A DNA stretch of 64,000 nucleotides, taken from NCBI GenBank assembly GCA_020632665.1, contig JACKFC010000002.1:62001-126000 (forward strand), read 5' to 3'. The translations under genes and the position numbers were made by a program. This stretch comes from Deltaproteobacteria bacterium. GTDB lineage: Bacteria > Myxococcota_A > UBA9042. Positions 9,282 through 17,995 of this stretch are shown in pieces. The notes under the pieces are model-generated. The model was not told where the DNA came from. It ran no database searches and saw nothing but the letters and a program-made list of their open reading frames with translations. The number at the start of each line of letters is the position of its first letter. Position 1 is the first letter of the stretch.

Positions 9282-9890
9282 TCAGGTCAGCGATTCGAGC
9301 CGGGCGTGCATCCGGGCGAGCTCGGCGACCGAGTGGACCTCGAGCTTCTGCATGACCCGGGCGCGGTGCAGCTTGACGGTGCCGGCGGCGATGCCGAGCA
9401 GCTCGCCGGCTTCGGCGTTGGTGCAGCCACGGGCGATGAGGACGAAGACCTCGCGTTCGCGCTCGGTGAGTCGGGCCGCGGCGGCCTGCGCCTCGGCGTC
9501 GGCGAGGGCGTCGAGCTCGGCGTCGCGACCGCGGTGCAGCGCGGCTTCGATGGCGGCGAGCAGGGCGTCGGCTTCGACTGGCTTCTCGAGGAAGTCGACG
9601 GCGCCTTGCTTCATCGCGCGGACCGAGGTCGCGACCGAGCCGCGGCCGCTGAGGAAGAGGATCGGCAGGGTCGGGTGGCGCTGGGAGAGCTCATCTTGCA
9701 GGTCGAGGCCGGAAGCGCCGCCGCCGAGGTCGAGGTCGAGGATGACGCAGCCGCGCGGCGCCTCACCGAGGGCCGCCAGCAGCTCGGCCGCGGTGGCGCA
9801 TGCGGTGGCGCGGACGCCCGAGGCGAGCAGCAGCCGGCGCAGGCCGCGGCGGACGCCGGCGTCATCGTCGAGGAGCCAGACTTCGCTCAT
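9282..9890 (-). CDS. FixJ/NarL-type response regulator (receiver + LuxR HTH)
   Basis: 202 residues. The ATG is chosen because GAGG precedes it by 6 nt and the receiver begins at once (MSEVWLLDDD). Receiver: acidic pocket DDD at 8-10, predicted phospho-acceptor Asp52 in VILDLDLGGG, FLSGRG switch strand, and the Lys-Pro of FLEKPVEA. C-terminal LuxR-type helix-turn-helix: LTEREREVFVLIARGCTNAEAG, then GTVKLHRARVMQKL. No histidine kinase is adjacent. It lies between two giant Cys-repeat lipoprotein genes on the same strand (134 bp after one, 132 bp before the next), so it could control them. That link is inferred from position only. Confidence 0.9.
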   Translation of the reverse strand: MSEVWLLDDDAGVRRGLRRLLLASGVRATACATAAELLAALGEAPRGCVILDLDLGGGASGLDLQDELSQRHPTLPILFLSGRGSVATSVRAMKQGAVDFLEKPVEADALLAAIEAALHRGRDAELDALADAEAQAAAARLTEREREVFVLIARGCTNAEAGELLGIAAGTVKLHRARVMQKLEVHSVAELARMHARLESLT

Positions 9891-10024
9891 CGCCAGCCTC
9901 CGCCTCGTCGCCGTAGTTGACCGGGCAGCCCCAGGCCTCGGTCTGTGCGATGGCTCCGGGTGTGCGGCGAACGAAGCCAAGGGACGCTAGCGAGCGCCGC
10001 GCGCAGGCGCAACAACGCCGCGAA

Positions 10025-13000
10025 TCAGGGCGCGACGCACAGGCCCGCGGCGCAGACCTTGCCGCCGCCACATGCCGTCCCGTTCGCTTTCTGCTTGGCG
10101 ATGCAGGCGCCGGTGCTCGGGCTGCAGGCGGCGTCGAAGCACGGGCCGGCGTCCATCCCGTCGCAGGTGACCGCGGTCTTCGGCTCGAGTTCGCAGACCC
10201 TTTCGCACGCGCTCTTCTGCACACAGACCTGCTCCGGGCCGCAGAGGGCGTTGCTCGGCTTGCCGGGGCAGTCGGAGTCGACCTTGCAGTTGTCCTTGGC
10301 GATCGAAGTGCCGCCGGCGCATGCCCCGGCGCCGTCGCAGCTCTGCCCCGTGATGCAGCTGTCCACATCGCAGCTCGTGCCCTTCGGCAGCGGCGTGGAC
10401 GCACCGCAGACGCCCTTGCCGTCGCAGACGGCAGCGGCATGGCACGGCCCCGAGGAGCCACAGGGCGCTCCAGCAGGCCGCGGGACCTTGCTGCAGGTGC
10501 CGGCTTTGTCGTCGCAGAGCAACTTGAAGCAGGAGCCCACGTTCTGGGCGCACGACTCGTCGTTGCCCCCCTCGAAGCCACATGTGCCGGCCAGGCCGCC
10601 ATCGACGGCCAAGCACGCCGCCTTGGCGCCACAGCCGTCGGACGGCCCGGGCGGCGGACAATCCGACGCCTTGCTGCAGCAGCTACCAGGCTCGGCGACG
10701 CATGACCCCGCGTCGCAGACGGCGTCACCGCCGCATGGGTTGGCCGCCGATATGGAGCCGCCTGGGCACGGGGCGCCATCTTTCGGCTTGGGCAGGGTGC
10801 AGGCGCCGGTCTTGGGGTCGCATTGCGCTCCGCAGCCATCGTCTTGTTGGGCGCAGAGCGGCACGGTCGATGGGTCGACGGCGCAGAAGCCGGTCTTGCT
10901 GCAACGCAGGGTGCCGTTGCAGAGGTTGCCGTCTTCCTTCGCCGCGCAGTCCGCGTCGGAGTGGCAATGGCAGATGTCGGGTCCAGGCTTCGACAGACCG
11001 GCTTCGCAGCTGAAATACGGGATGCACGGGTCGGTGCTGGCGACGAAGACTTGGTCGGGCTTGTGCTGCACGGCGCAGGTGCCGGTCTTGGGATTGCAGG
11101 CGTAGGTCATGCACGGGCCGAGCTCGGCCTCTGTCGTGCAGTCGACGGCGGTCTGCGGCGCCACGACGCATTGGTTCTTCGCGATATCGCAATACATCGT
11201 GCCGTTGCAGGGGTTGCCGTCCTCGTGCATGGCGCAGTCGGCGTCTTTTTCGCATTGGCAGACATTGGTTTCGTCGCTGACGCAGCTCCCCTTGGCGCAC
11301 TCGTCGACGGGGGTACAGACAGTGCCGTCGTCGCAGTAGGCGGTGGTGACCTGCGTGGGATAGGGCTTTTCGGTGGATTTCTTCTGGCCCGTCTGTGGGT
11401 CGTAGATGGTCTCGACGCCGATGTTCTCCTTGGGGGTCAACTTGCACGCGCCGGTCTTGGGGTAGCAGATGTTGCGCAGACAACTCGTGTCCTTGCTCGA
11501 ATCACACGTGATGGTCGTCGCAGGGTCGATCGCGCATAGGTGCGAAGCGAGGTCGCAGTACGTCGTCCCGTTGCAGAGGTTGCCGTCTTCCTGGGCGACA
11601 CAGTCGGCGTCGGACTTGCATCCGCAGATGTTGATCACGCATTTCTGCGCGGCAACGTCGCAAGAGTGTCCGAGGTTGCAGTCGGCATCCTGCTGGCAGG
11701 GCTTCGACCACGAATTGTAGGCGACGCAGGCGCCCTGCTCGTTGCATTGGCTGTTGGGCGTGCAAGGGTCGCCGTCGTCGCAGATCTTGCCGACCTTGTC
11801 GCCGACCAGCGTGCAGGCGCTGTCTTTGCAGAGCCGCGTGCCGCAGATGAGCGCTTCGCCGGGCACCTGACAATCCTGGTGCGATTTGCAGCCGCAGCCT
11901 TGTTTTCCGGCCTTGCAGGCGCCTGCGACGCAGGTATCGGCGATGGTGCAGGGTTTTTCGTCGTCACAGGCCGTGCCATTGGGCGCCGGGAGCAGGACGC
12001 AGCCCTTCTTCGGATCGCAGGCGCCGAGCTGGCAGGGGCCGTTGTCAGGGCAATCCTTCTCGTTCTTGCTCTTGACGCAGGTCCACGGCGCCGCGCCGCC
12101 GGGGCCGGATTGGCAGGTCTGGGCGAAGCAGGCGTCGGAGGGACAATCGGCGTCCTTGCTGCATTCGCAGGCCGAGAGGCCACCGCTGCAGACACCGGCG
12201 ACGCAGGTCTGGCCGATGGTGCAGGGCAACCCGTCTTCGCAGAGCGTGCCGTCCTTGCGCGGCATCTGCGCGCAGCCGCCGGTCTTCGGGTCGCAGGCCG
12301 GGGTCGTGCACGGCGTTCCGGGTCCGCTGCACGCCACGACCGACGCCGGGTCGAGCTTGCAGCTCGGCGGGAAGCTGGAGTGGTCGCAGCGGATCGCCCC
12401 GTTGCAGGGGTTGCCGTCGTCACCGGCGGCGCAGTCGGCATCCTTGGCGCAGCCGCAGACGCTCAGGCCGCCGACGCAGGTGCCCTTCTCGCACCAATCG
12501 GGGGCGGTGCAGACGTCGCCGTCCTTGCACGGGGTGCCTTCCTTGCGCGGCAGCAGCTTGCAGACGCCGCCGGCGGTGCATTGCGCGGCCTGGCAGGCGG
12601 TGTCGTCCTTGTCGCTGCAGACCACCGCGAACGCCTCGTCGACCGCGCAGGTCCCGGTCTCGGCGTCGCAATAGGCTACGCCCTGGCAGGGATCGGCCGA
12701 GCAGGCGTCGTGGCTGGTGCAGGGGCAGCCGACATCGCCACCCGGCTTGCCGACGCAGAGGGTCTTGCTGCAGGTCGAGATGGTGCAGGGCTTGCCGTCG
12801 TCGCAGGCGGTGCCATCGGGCAAGTCGGAGACCACGCAAGCGCCGGTCTTCGGCTCGCAGAGTGCCACCTGGCAGGCTTTTTTCGGCACGCCGCTGCAGT
12901 CGACGACGGTGGTCTTCGCGACGACGCACTTCCAAGGCTCGTTGTCTTTGTCGCATTGCAGGGTGCCGTTGCAGAGGTTGCCGTCTTCTTGCGCGGCGCA

Positions 13001-15367
13001 ATCCTCGTGCTTGGTGCAGGTGCAGGCGTTCTGGCCGCTCATGCAGGTGCCGAAGACGCAGCTGCTCGGGGTGCAGGGATCACCGTCGTTGCACGTCGCC
13101 GAGGCGCTCGGGAGCTCGACGCAGCCGCCGACCTTCGGATCGCAGGTGGGTACGGTGCAGCTGTTGCCGTCCTTGTCGGCGCAGGGGGCGGGGCCCTTGC
13201 TGGAGATCACGCATCCGCCGCCCTGGCAGACCAGCGGGTGGGTGCAGGCGTTGGTCTGCAGCGGCGTGCAGTCGGCGTCCTTGCTGCACGAGCAGATCTG
13301 CCCTTTGCCGCCGACGCAGACGCCCTTCTCGCAGCTGTCGTTCGGCGTGCAGGGGTTGCCGTCTTCGCACGGACCGACCTGCGGCTCGCTGATGCACGCC
13401 CCGGTCGCCGCGTCGCAGCGCTCTTGCGTGCAGGGGTTGTCGTCGGCCGGGCAGTGGATCTGTTTGCCCGGCGCGGGCACGCAGGCCTTGCTGACCGCGT
13501 CGCAGACCAGCACCGGTGCGCAGAGGTCGAGCGCCTTGCCCAGCGCGGCGGCGGTGCAATCGGCGTTGCTGCTGCAGCCGCAGCTGCCCACACCGACGCA
13601 GGCCCCGCCGGCGCAATGGTCGCTGCTGGTGCAGGGGTTGCCGTCCGAGCAGGGGACGCCGTTCTCCGGTGTGGGGATGCAGCTGCCCGTCTTCGGATTG
13701 CAGACCGACGTCAGGCAAGGCTTGCCGTCGTCGGGGCAGACGACCTCGCCCGGCGGCTTGGCGAGGCAGAAGCCGCCCTGGCACATCAGCTCGCCGTTGC
13801 AGGGGTTGCCGTCGTCGAGCGCGACGCAATCGGCGTCCTTGCTGCAGAAGCAGGCCGAGGGCTGGCTGAAGCAATAGCCGCCGGAGCAGAAGCCGGGCTC
13901 GGTGCAGGGGCCGTCCTTGCAGGTCGCGAAGTCGTCGGCGACCACGGCGCATTCGCCTTGTTGGCACCGGGCGGCGAAGCAGGGCTTCAGCGTCGCCGGG
14001 CAATCGGCGTCGAGCTTGCACTTCGGCCAGGTCAGTTGGCCGCTGCCGGCGTCCGCGTCGGCTGCGGCGTCCGCGTCGGCTGCGGCGTCCGCGTCGGCTG
14101 CGGCGTCCGCGTCGGCGTCCGCGTCGGCTGCGGCGTCAGCTCCGGCGTCCGTCGCCCCGGCGTCGGCTCCTGCGTCCGTCGACCCGGCGTCGGCGACGTC
14201 GCAACCAGGCGCGCCGACCGTGGGCACGAGCTTGCACAGCGCTTGGCCGTCGACGACGACGCAAACGGGATCGGCGCAGGGCGGATCGCCGACCTGCGCG
14301 GCGCAGTCGGGGACGGTCGCTGGATCGAAGGCGCAATGGGTCTTGCCGGTCTTGTCGCCGTTGTAGCCGTAGGGGCCGGCATCCGGGTTGGCGCACATCC
14401 ACTCGCCGGTGCAGCCGTCTTGTTGGCCTAGGTATTTGTTTGCGCACGCGGAGGCAGCAGTTTCCGGCGTGCACTCACAGACCATGGTTCCCGGCACGCA
14501 GGCGCCGGCGTAGCAGGCGTCGCCGGACGTGCAGGCGACTCCATCGTCGCAGAGGGTGTTATCAAGCTTGTTCTTCCAGGCGCACGCTCCGGTCTGCAGG
14601 TCGCAGCCCTTGGACCGGCACGGCTCATCGATCGGCTCGCACGTCTGGACCCACGACGGATCGACGACACAACGGCGCTTGCCGCCGGCGCTCTCGTCGA
14701 CCGCGCAGATCCGAGGTCCGTTGCACGCTTGCCAGCTGGCCGGGAACTTCGCGGCGCACTCGGCGTCGGTCTTGCACTCGCAGATGTAGATCTGCTTGTC
14801 GCCGCCGCATTTCCCGGACTCGCACGTGGTCCACGCGGTGCAGGGATCGCCGTCTTCGCAAGTCGTGCCGTCCTTGCTCCAGGTTGCGACGCAGCTCTTG
14901 TCATCGTCGCAGATGCCTTCGGTGCAGGGACCGCCCGACGGGAGCGCACAGGATCCGTTGACGGCCGCTCCGGTGACGCAGGTGCCGGACGCGCATTCCC
15001 ATCGCTCGCATTTCCCCAGGATCGGCCCACCGTAGCAGGGCGCGCCGTCGGGGTCGGGCACGACCTCGCAGGTCGCTGCGCGACACTCGCCATGGCGACA
15101 TTTCGCCTCGTCGCCCACCACTGAGCATTCCACGCCGTCGATCTTCGGCGCAAAGGTGCATCCCTCCGGTCCGCACGCGCGCTCGAGGCAGGGGTTCGTC
15201 GGGCCCGGGCAGGTCCACACCTTGCAATTCTCTTCGGCCCACGTCTTGCCGCCATCGCCCGTGGCGGCGGAGTCGGCGTTGTCGGTCGTCGCGTCGCGCT
15301 CGGGGCTACAGCCGATGGTGAGCGCGACCACGCATGCGAGCATTCGCAAGAGGATCGAACGCGTCAC
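10025..15367 (-). CDS. giant Cys-repeat lipoprotein, second member
   Basis: About 1780 residues. I start it at a GTG preceded by AAGGGAG, which gives a short signal peptide ending in a lipobox (ACVVALTIGC, Cys20); an upstream in-frame extension would bury the signal. The rest is almost wholly Cys-rich cassettes of two kinds: CDDGxPCTxxxxCxxGxC and CxCxxDADCxxxEDGNLCNGTxxC. These match cassettes in the 2067-9149 and 59167-64000 proteins. A low-complexity Asp/Ala tract interrupts the array near residues 388-441. No propeller domain is evident, unlike the other two giants. Expected to be exported, lipid-anchored and heavily disulfide-bonded. Function unknown. Confidence 0.85.
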   Translation of the reverse strand: MTRSILLRMLACVVALTIGCSPERDATTDNADSAATGDGGKTWAEENCKVWTCPGPTNPCLERACGPEGCTFAPKIDGVECSVVGDEAKCRHGECRAATCEVVPDPDGAPCYGGPILGKCERWECASGTCVTGAAVNGSCALPSGGPCTEGICDDDKSCVATWSKDGTTCEDGDPCTAWTTCESGKCGGDKQIYICECKTDAECAAKFPASWQACNGPRICAVDESAGGKRRCVVDPSWVQTCEPIDEPCRSKGCDLQTGACAWKNKLDNTLCDDGVACTSGDACYAGACVPGTMVCECTPETAASACANKYLGQQDGCTGEWMCANPDAGPYGYNGDKTGKTHCAFDPATVPDCAAQVGDPPCADPVCVVVDGQALCKLVPTVGAPGCDVADAGSTDAGADAGATDAGADAAADADADADAAADADAAADADAAADADAGSGQLTWPKCKLDADCPATLKPCFAARCQQGECAVVADDFATCKDGPCTEPGFCSGGYCFSQPSACFCSKDADCVALDDGNPCNGELMCQGGFCLAKPPGEVVCPDDGKPCLTSVCNPKTGSCIPTPENGVPCSDGNPCTSSDHCAGGACVGVGSCGCSSNADCTAAALGKALDLCAPVLVCDAVSKACVPAPGKQIHCPADDNPCTQERCDAATGACISEPQVGPCEDGNPCTPNDSCEKGVCVGGKGQICSCSKDADCTPLQTNACTHPLVCQGGGCVISSKGPAPCADKDGNSCTVPTCDPKVGGCVELPSASATCNDGDPCTPSSCVFGTCMSGQNACTCTKHEDCAAQEDGNLCNGTLQCDKDNEPWKCVVAKTTVVDCSGVPKKACQVALCEPKTGACVVSDLPDGTACDDGKPCTISTCSKTLCVGKPGGDVGCPCTSHDACSADPCQGVAYCDAETGTCAVDEAFAVVCSDKDDTACQAAQCTAGGVCKLLPRKEGTPCKDGDVCTAPDWCEKGTCVGGLSVCGCAKDADCAAGDDGNPCNGAIRCDHSSFPPSCKLDPASVVACSGPGTPCTTPACDPKTGGCAQMPRKDGTLCEDGLPCTIGQTCVAGVCSGGLSACECSKDADCPSDACFAQTCQSGPGGAAPWTCVKSKNEKDCPDNGPCQLGACDPKKGCVLLPAPNGTACDDEKPCTIADTCVAGACKAGKQGCGCKSHQDCQVPGEALICGTRLCKDSACTLVGDKVGKICDDGDPCTPNSQCNEQGACVAYNSWSKPCQQDADCNLGHSCDVAAQKCVINICGCKSDADCVAQEDGNLCNGTTYCDLASHLCAIDPATTITCDSSKDTSCLRNICYPKTGACKLTPKENIGVETIYDPQTGQKKSTEKPYPTQVTTAYCDDGTVCTPVDECAKGSCVSDETNVCQCEKDADCAMHEDGNPCNGTMYCDIAKNQCVVAPQTAVDCTTEAELGPCMTYACNPKTGTCAVQHKPDQVFVASTDPCIPYFSCEAGLSKPGPDICHCHSDADCAAKEDGNLCNGTLRCSKTGFCAVDPSTVPLCAQQDDGCGAQCDPKTGACTLPKPKDGAPCPGGSISAANPCGGDAVCDAGSCVAEPGSCCSKASDCPPPGPSDGCGAKAACLAVDGGLAGTCGFEGGNDESCAQNVGSCFKLLCDDKAGTCSKVPRPAGAPCGSSGPCHAAAVCDGKGVCGASTPLPKGTSCDVDSCITGQSCDGAGACAGGTSIAKDNCKVDSDCPGKPSNALCGPEQVCVQKSACERVCELEPKTAVTCDGMDAGPCFDAACSPSTGACIAKQKANGTACGGGKVCAAGLCVAP
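14051..14134. repeat. in-frame 18-bp tandem repeat (Asp/Ala tract)
   Basis: Three exact copies of GTCCGCGTCGGCTGCGGC followed by a partial, slightly shortened series. It encodes the Asp-Ala low-complexity linker in the giant protein. The unit is a multiple of three, so copy-number change would alter linker length without breaking the frame. Confidence 0.9.
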
Positions 15368-15468
15368 GTCGCGCTCCCTTCGTGGCGGCAGTTTGCCTGG
15401 GTCCGGTTGGCAGCTTGGGGGAATCGACCTCCGCCCGCAACGACAATCGGCAGACACGGCCGCCGCCG

Positions 15469-15498
15469 TGCCTGTCGAGGTGCTGCCTGTCGAGGTGC
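15469..15498. repeat. perfect 15-bp tandem duplication in divergent spacer
   Basis: TGCCTGTCGAGGTGC occurs twice head to tail in the 206-bp spacer between the giant lipoprotein gene and the DUF4143 ATPase gene. Just upstream, CACGGC/GCCGTG forms a short stem. Similar words (CTGCCCGTCGAG) recur on the other side of the ATPase gene. Confidence 0.8.
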
Positions 15499-15515
15499 CG
15501 GCACTTCCCCGGCAT

Positions 15516-15552
15516 GGGTGAAATCTGATAACCCGATTGACAATTTTCACCC
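15516..15552. promoter_or_regulatory. inverted repeat upstream of the DUF4143 ATPase gene
   Basis: GGGTGAAA and TTTCACCC are perfect 8-bp arms separated by 21 nt, placed 22-58 nt before the ATG. A TTGACA word lies inside at 15537-15542, but the distance to the start codon leaves no room for a normal -10 and leader. I call a possible operator only. Confidence 0.35.
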
Positions 15553-15573
15553 GACGCCCGAGCCTGCCGACCG

Positions 15574-16761
15574 ATGCAGCTCGACGACGCCAAGCCCCAT
15601 CTCCCACGCACCTTGCACCCGGTCTTGCTCGAGCGGGCCCGGCAATACGCCATCGTCACGCTGACCGGGCCCCGACAATCGGGCAAGACGACGCTATGCC
15701 GAACCGCGTTTCCGGCGCTGCCGTGGGTCTCTCTCGAACGACCGGACTTGCGCCGGCAGGCGCTCGACGACCCGCGTGGCCTGCTGGCGCGTCATCCGCA
15801 CGGCGCCATCCTCGACGAGGTGCAGCGTGCGCCGGAGCTGCTCAGCTACCTGCAAGACGACGTCGACCAGCGTCCCGGCGTACGCGGCCGGTGGATCCTG
15901 ACGGGCTCGCACAACCTGCTCTTGCTACAAGCCGTCTCGCAGTCGTTGGCGGGGCGGACGGCGCTCCTGAACCTGCTGCCATTCGGGCTCGACGAGCTTC
16001 CCGCCGACTGGCTCGCTGGGCGCAGCTGGTTCGATGTCGCGCTGCAGGGAGGCTATCCAGCACCGTGGCAGCGCGATATTCCGATCGACGTCTGGCTCGC
16101 CGACTACGTCGCGACCTACCTCGACCGCGACGTGCGGGACGTCCTCCGGGTCGGAGACCTCGCCGGCTTCGAGCGCTTCGTCCGACTCTGCGCCGGTCGT
16201 GCTGGTCAACTCGTCAACTTCTCGTCACTTGGTGCGGATGCCGGGATCGCCCACAACACGGCGAAGGCGTGGCTCTCGGCGCTGGAGGTCACCTTCGTCA
16301 CGTTCACCTTGCGGCCGTGGGCGCCGAATCTGACCACGCGCGAGGTCAAATCACCCAAGCTCTATTTCTGGGATACGGGTCTGCTGTGCTGGCTGCTGGG
16401 GCTGCGGCGCGCGGAGGACGTCGCGTTGCACCCGCTGCGCGGCGCGATCTTCGAGAACCTGGTCACCGTGCAGTTGCTCAAGCGCGACCTGCACCGAGGC
16501 AGGCGCCCGAGCTGGTGGTTCTACCGCGACGCAAAGGGGCTCGAGGTCGACCTCGTGCAGGACGAAGGGCTGCGCCACCGCGTCGTCGAGGTGAAGTCTG
16601 GCGCGACGGTGCAGGCCGAGTGGGCGAGGCCGCTGCAAGTCCTCGGCGAGCGCATGGCGAAGCGCGGCCTCGGGGTGGAGCCGGAGCTCGTCTACGGCGG
16701 CGACGAGGATGGCAGCGCGCAGAAGATCCCGGTGCGATCGTGGCGGAGGCTGGTCGGGTGA
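15574..16761 (+). CDS. AAA_14/DUF4143 ATPase
   Basis: 395 residues, close to the usual length for this family. N-terminal P-loop ATPase: Walker A TGPRQSGKTTL (about residues 30-40), Walker B-like GAILDEVQRAPELL, and the sensor strand GRWILTGSHNLLL followed by SLAGRTALLNLLPF. C-terminal DUF4143 half: DTGLLCWLLGL, GAIFENLVTVQLLKR and a PD-(D/E)XK-like strand set, WFYRDAKGLEVDLV ... HRVVEVKSG, where D, E and K could form a nuclease-like site. These proteins are widespread and often horizontally spread; their role is unsettled. It is transcribed divergently from the giant lipoprotein gene and flanked by repeat-rich spacers. Confidence 0.9.
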   Translation: MQLDDAKPHLPRTLHPVLLERARQYAIVTLTGPRQSGKTTLCRTAFPALPWVSLERPDLRRQALDDPRGLLARHPHGAILDEVQRAPELLSYLQDDVDQRPGVRGRWILTGSHNLLLLQAVSQSLAGRTALLNLLPFGLDELPADWLAGRSWFDVALQGGYPAPWQRDIPIDVWLADYVATYLDRDVRDVLRVGDLAGFERFVRLCAGRAGQLVNFSSLGADAGIAHNTAKAWLSALEVTFVTFTLRPWAPNLTTREVKSPKLYFWDTGLLCWLLGLRRAEDVALHPLRGAIFENLVTVQLLKRDLHRGRRPSWWFYRDAKGLEVDLVQDEGLRHRVVEVKSGATVQAEWARPLQVLGERMAKRGLGVEPELVYGGDEDGSAQKIPVRSWRRLVG

Positions 16762-16791
16762 GCGTGCTGTCGAGCGTCGTTGTCTGATCGC

Positions 16792-16835
16792 CTGCCCGTC
16801 GAGTTGGTCGTGGTGCCGGGCATTTCGACGGGCAG
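16792..16835. repeat. 11-bp perfect inverted repeat after the DUF4143 gene
   Basis: CTGCCCGTCGA and TCGACGGGCAG flank a 22-nt spacer; TGTCTG and CAGACA extend the relation outward with offset. It begins about 30 nt after the ATPase stop. It may be a transcription terminator stem (no U-run follows) or one end of a small mobile unit. Confidence 0.6.
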
Positions 16836-16886
16836 ACAGTACGCCGCAAGCGTGGCCAACAGCGCCGCCATGCCTAGCCTGCCGAG

Positions 16887-17894
16887 GTGCGCTCCGCCCC
16901 ACCGACCCTGGTCCGACCTTGGCCCCGCGCCGTGCTGCTGCCGCTCGCCGTCGCCGGTCTGGTGCTGCTGCCGCGGCTCGGTCCGCAGCTGCTGTGGAAC
17001 GTGGTGGTCCCCGCGCTGCCGCTGGTCTTGCTGCTCACCCCGGCGCGCTGGCGCAACCATTGCCCGCTCGGTGCCTGGGCGAGCTTGGCCGATCGTCGCG
17101 CCGACGCAGATCGCGCGCCGGCCACGCTCGGTGCGATGGGGATCGCGCTGCTGGCACTCGCCGTGCCGTTGCGCCACCTCGCGGCCGACCGCGACGGCCT
17201 CGCCGCCGCCGCGCTGCTCGGTGGGATCGCCGCGCTGGCCTGGGTCGTCTCGCGTCGCGCTGGCAGCAAGGCCGGCTGGTGTGGCGGCGGCTGCCCCGTC
17301 GCTTGGGTCGAGCTGCTCTACGGCGGCCGTCCTGCCGAGACCGGGCCGAACCGCCGCTGCGCCACGTGCGCGCCGTGCTTGCGCTATTGCCCCGACTCGG
17401 CCCGCGGCGTCGATCCGATCCGCGGCGCCGGCCGGCTCGGCTGGGCCTTCGCGCTGGCCTTCCCCGGCTGGTGTTGGGGCTTTTTCCTCACGCCCGATCT
17501 CCGCCCCGGCGAGGCGCTGACGGTGGCCTTCGCCCTGCGCGCCTTCGCCGTGCCCCTGGCGACGGGGCTGCTCGGTGCAGCTTTGCTCGGCCTGCCGCTG
17601 CGCTGGCTCGACCGCGCCGGGCGCGACCGTTGGCGGCGGCTGCTCCCCCTCGCCGCGCTGGCGCTCTACTACGGCGTCCGCTTGCCGGCGCTGCTCGGCT
17701 TCGGCGCGTTCGGCGACGACGGCCAGCTCGTCGACCTCTCCGGGCGCGCGCCCTGGCTCGGTCCGCTGCTGCCGCTGCTCTCGACCAGCGCGCTGGCGGC
17801 GTGGTGGTGGCGTCCGGGACCGGCGCGGGCGTGGTCGCGTCGCCCTACGTTACGACGGCGCGCGATCGACGCCTCGACGGCGACGGGTCGCTAG
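16887..17894 (+). CDS. polytopic membrane protein with ferredoxin-type 4Fe-4S motif (NapH/NosR-like)
   Basis: 335 residues, GTG start just after a GAGG. About eight hydrophobic helices. The cytosolic loops carry NWRNHCPLGAW-like and CGGGCPVAWVELLYGG segments and a canonical cluster-binding motif CATCAPCLRYCPDS (CX2CX2CX3CP, about residue 153). This resembles membrane polyferredoxins of the NapH/NosR/RdxA group, which pass electrons between the quinone pool and redox partners. Only one complete CX2CX2CX3CP motif is visible, fewer than in NapH, so the partner is unclear. It precedes the cyclase/kinase operon by 101 bp; no functional link is shown. Confidence 0.7.
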   Translation: MRSAPPTLVRPWPRAVLLPLAVAGLVLLPRLGPQLLWNVVVPALPLVLLLTPARWRNHCPLGAWASLADRRADADRAPATLGAMGIALLALAVPLRHLAADRDGLAAAALLGGIAALAWVVSRRAGSKAGWCGGGCPVAWVELLYGGRPAETGPNRRCATCAPCLRYCPDSARGVDPIRGAGRLGWAFALAFPGWCWGFFLTPDLRPGEALTVAFALRAFAVPLATGLLGAALLGLPLRWLDRAGRDRWRRLLPLAALALYYGVRLPALLGFGAFGDDGQLVDLSGRAPWLGPLLPLLSTSALAAWWWRPGPARAWSRRPTLRRRAIDASTATGR

Positions 17895-17995
17895 GTTCGC
17901 GGTCCCCCCGCGTCCGGGCCCAGCGGGCAGCGCTTGAGCAGGCTTGCTCGCGCAACCCCGCCGCCGCTATCTTGGCGCCGAGCGAGGGTGCACGC

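Noticed and set aside
15537..15542. Perfect TTGACA as a -35 box for the DUF4143 gene
   Set aside because: Only 31 nt separate it from the ATG, too short for a -10, a start site and a leader, and no -10-like sequence follows.
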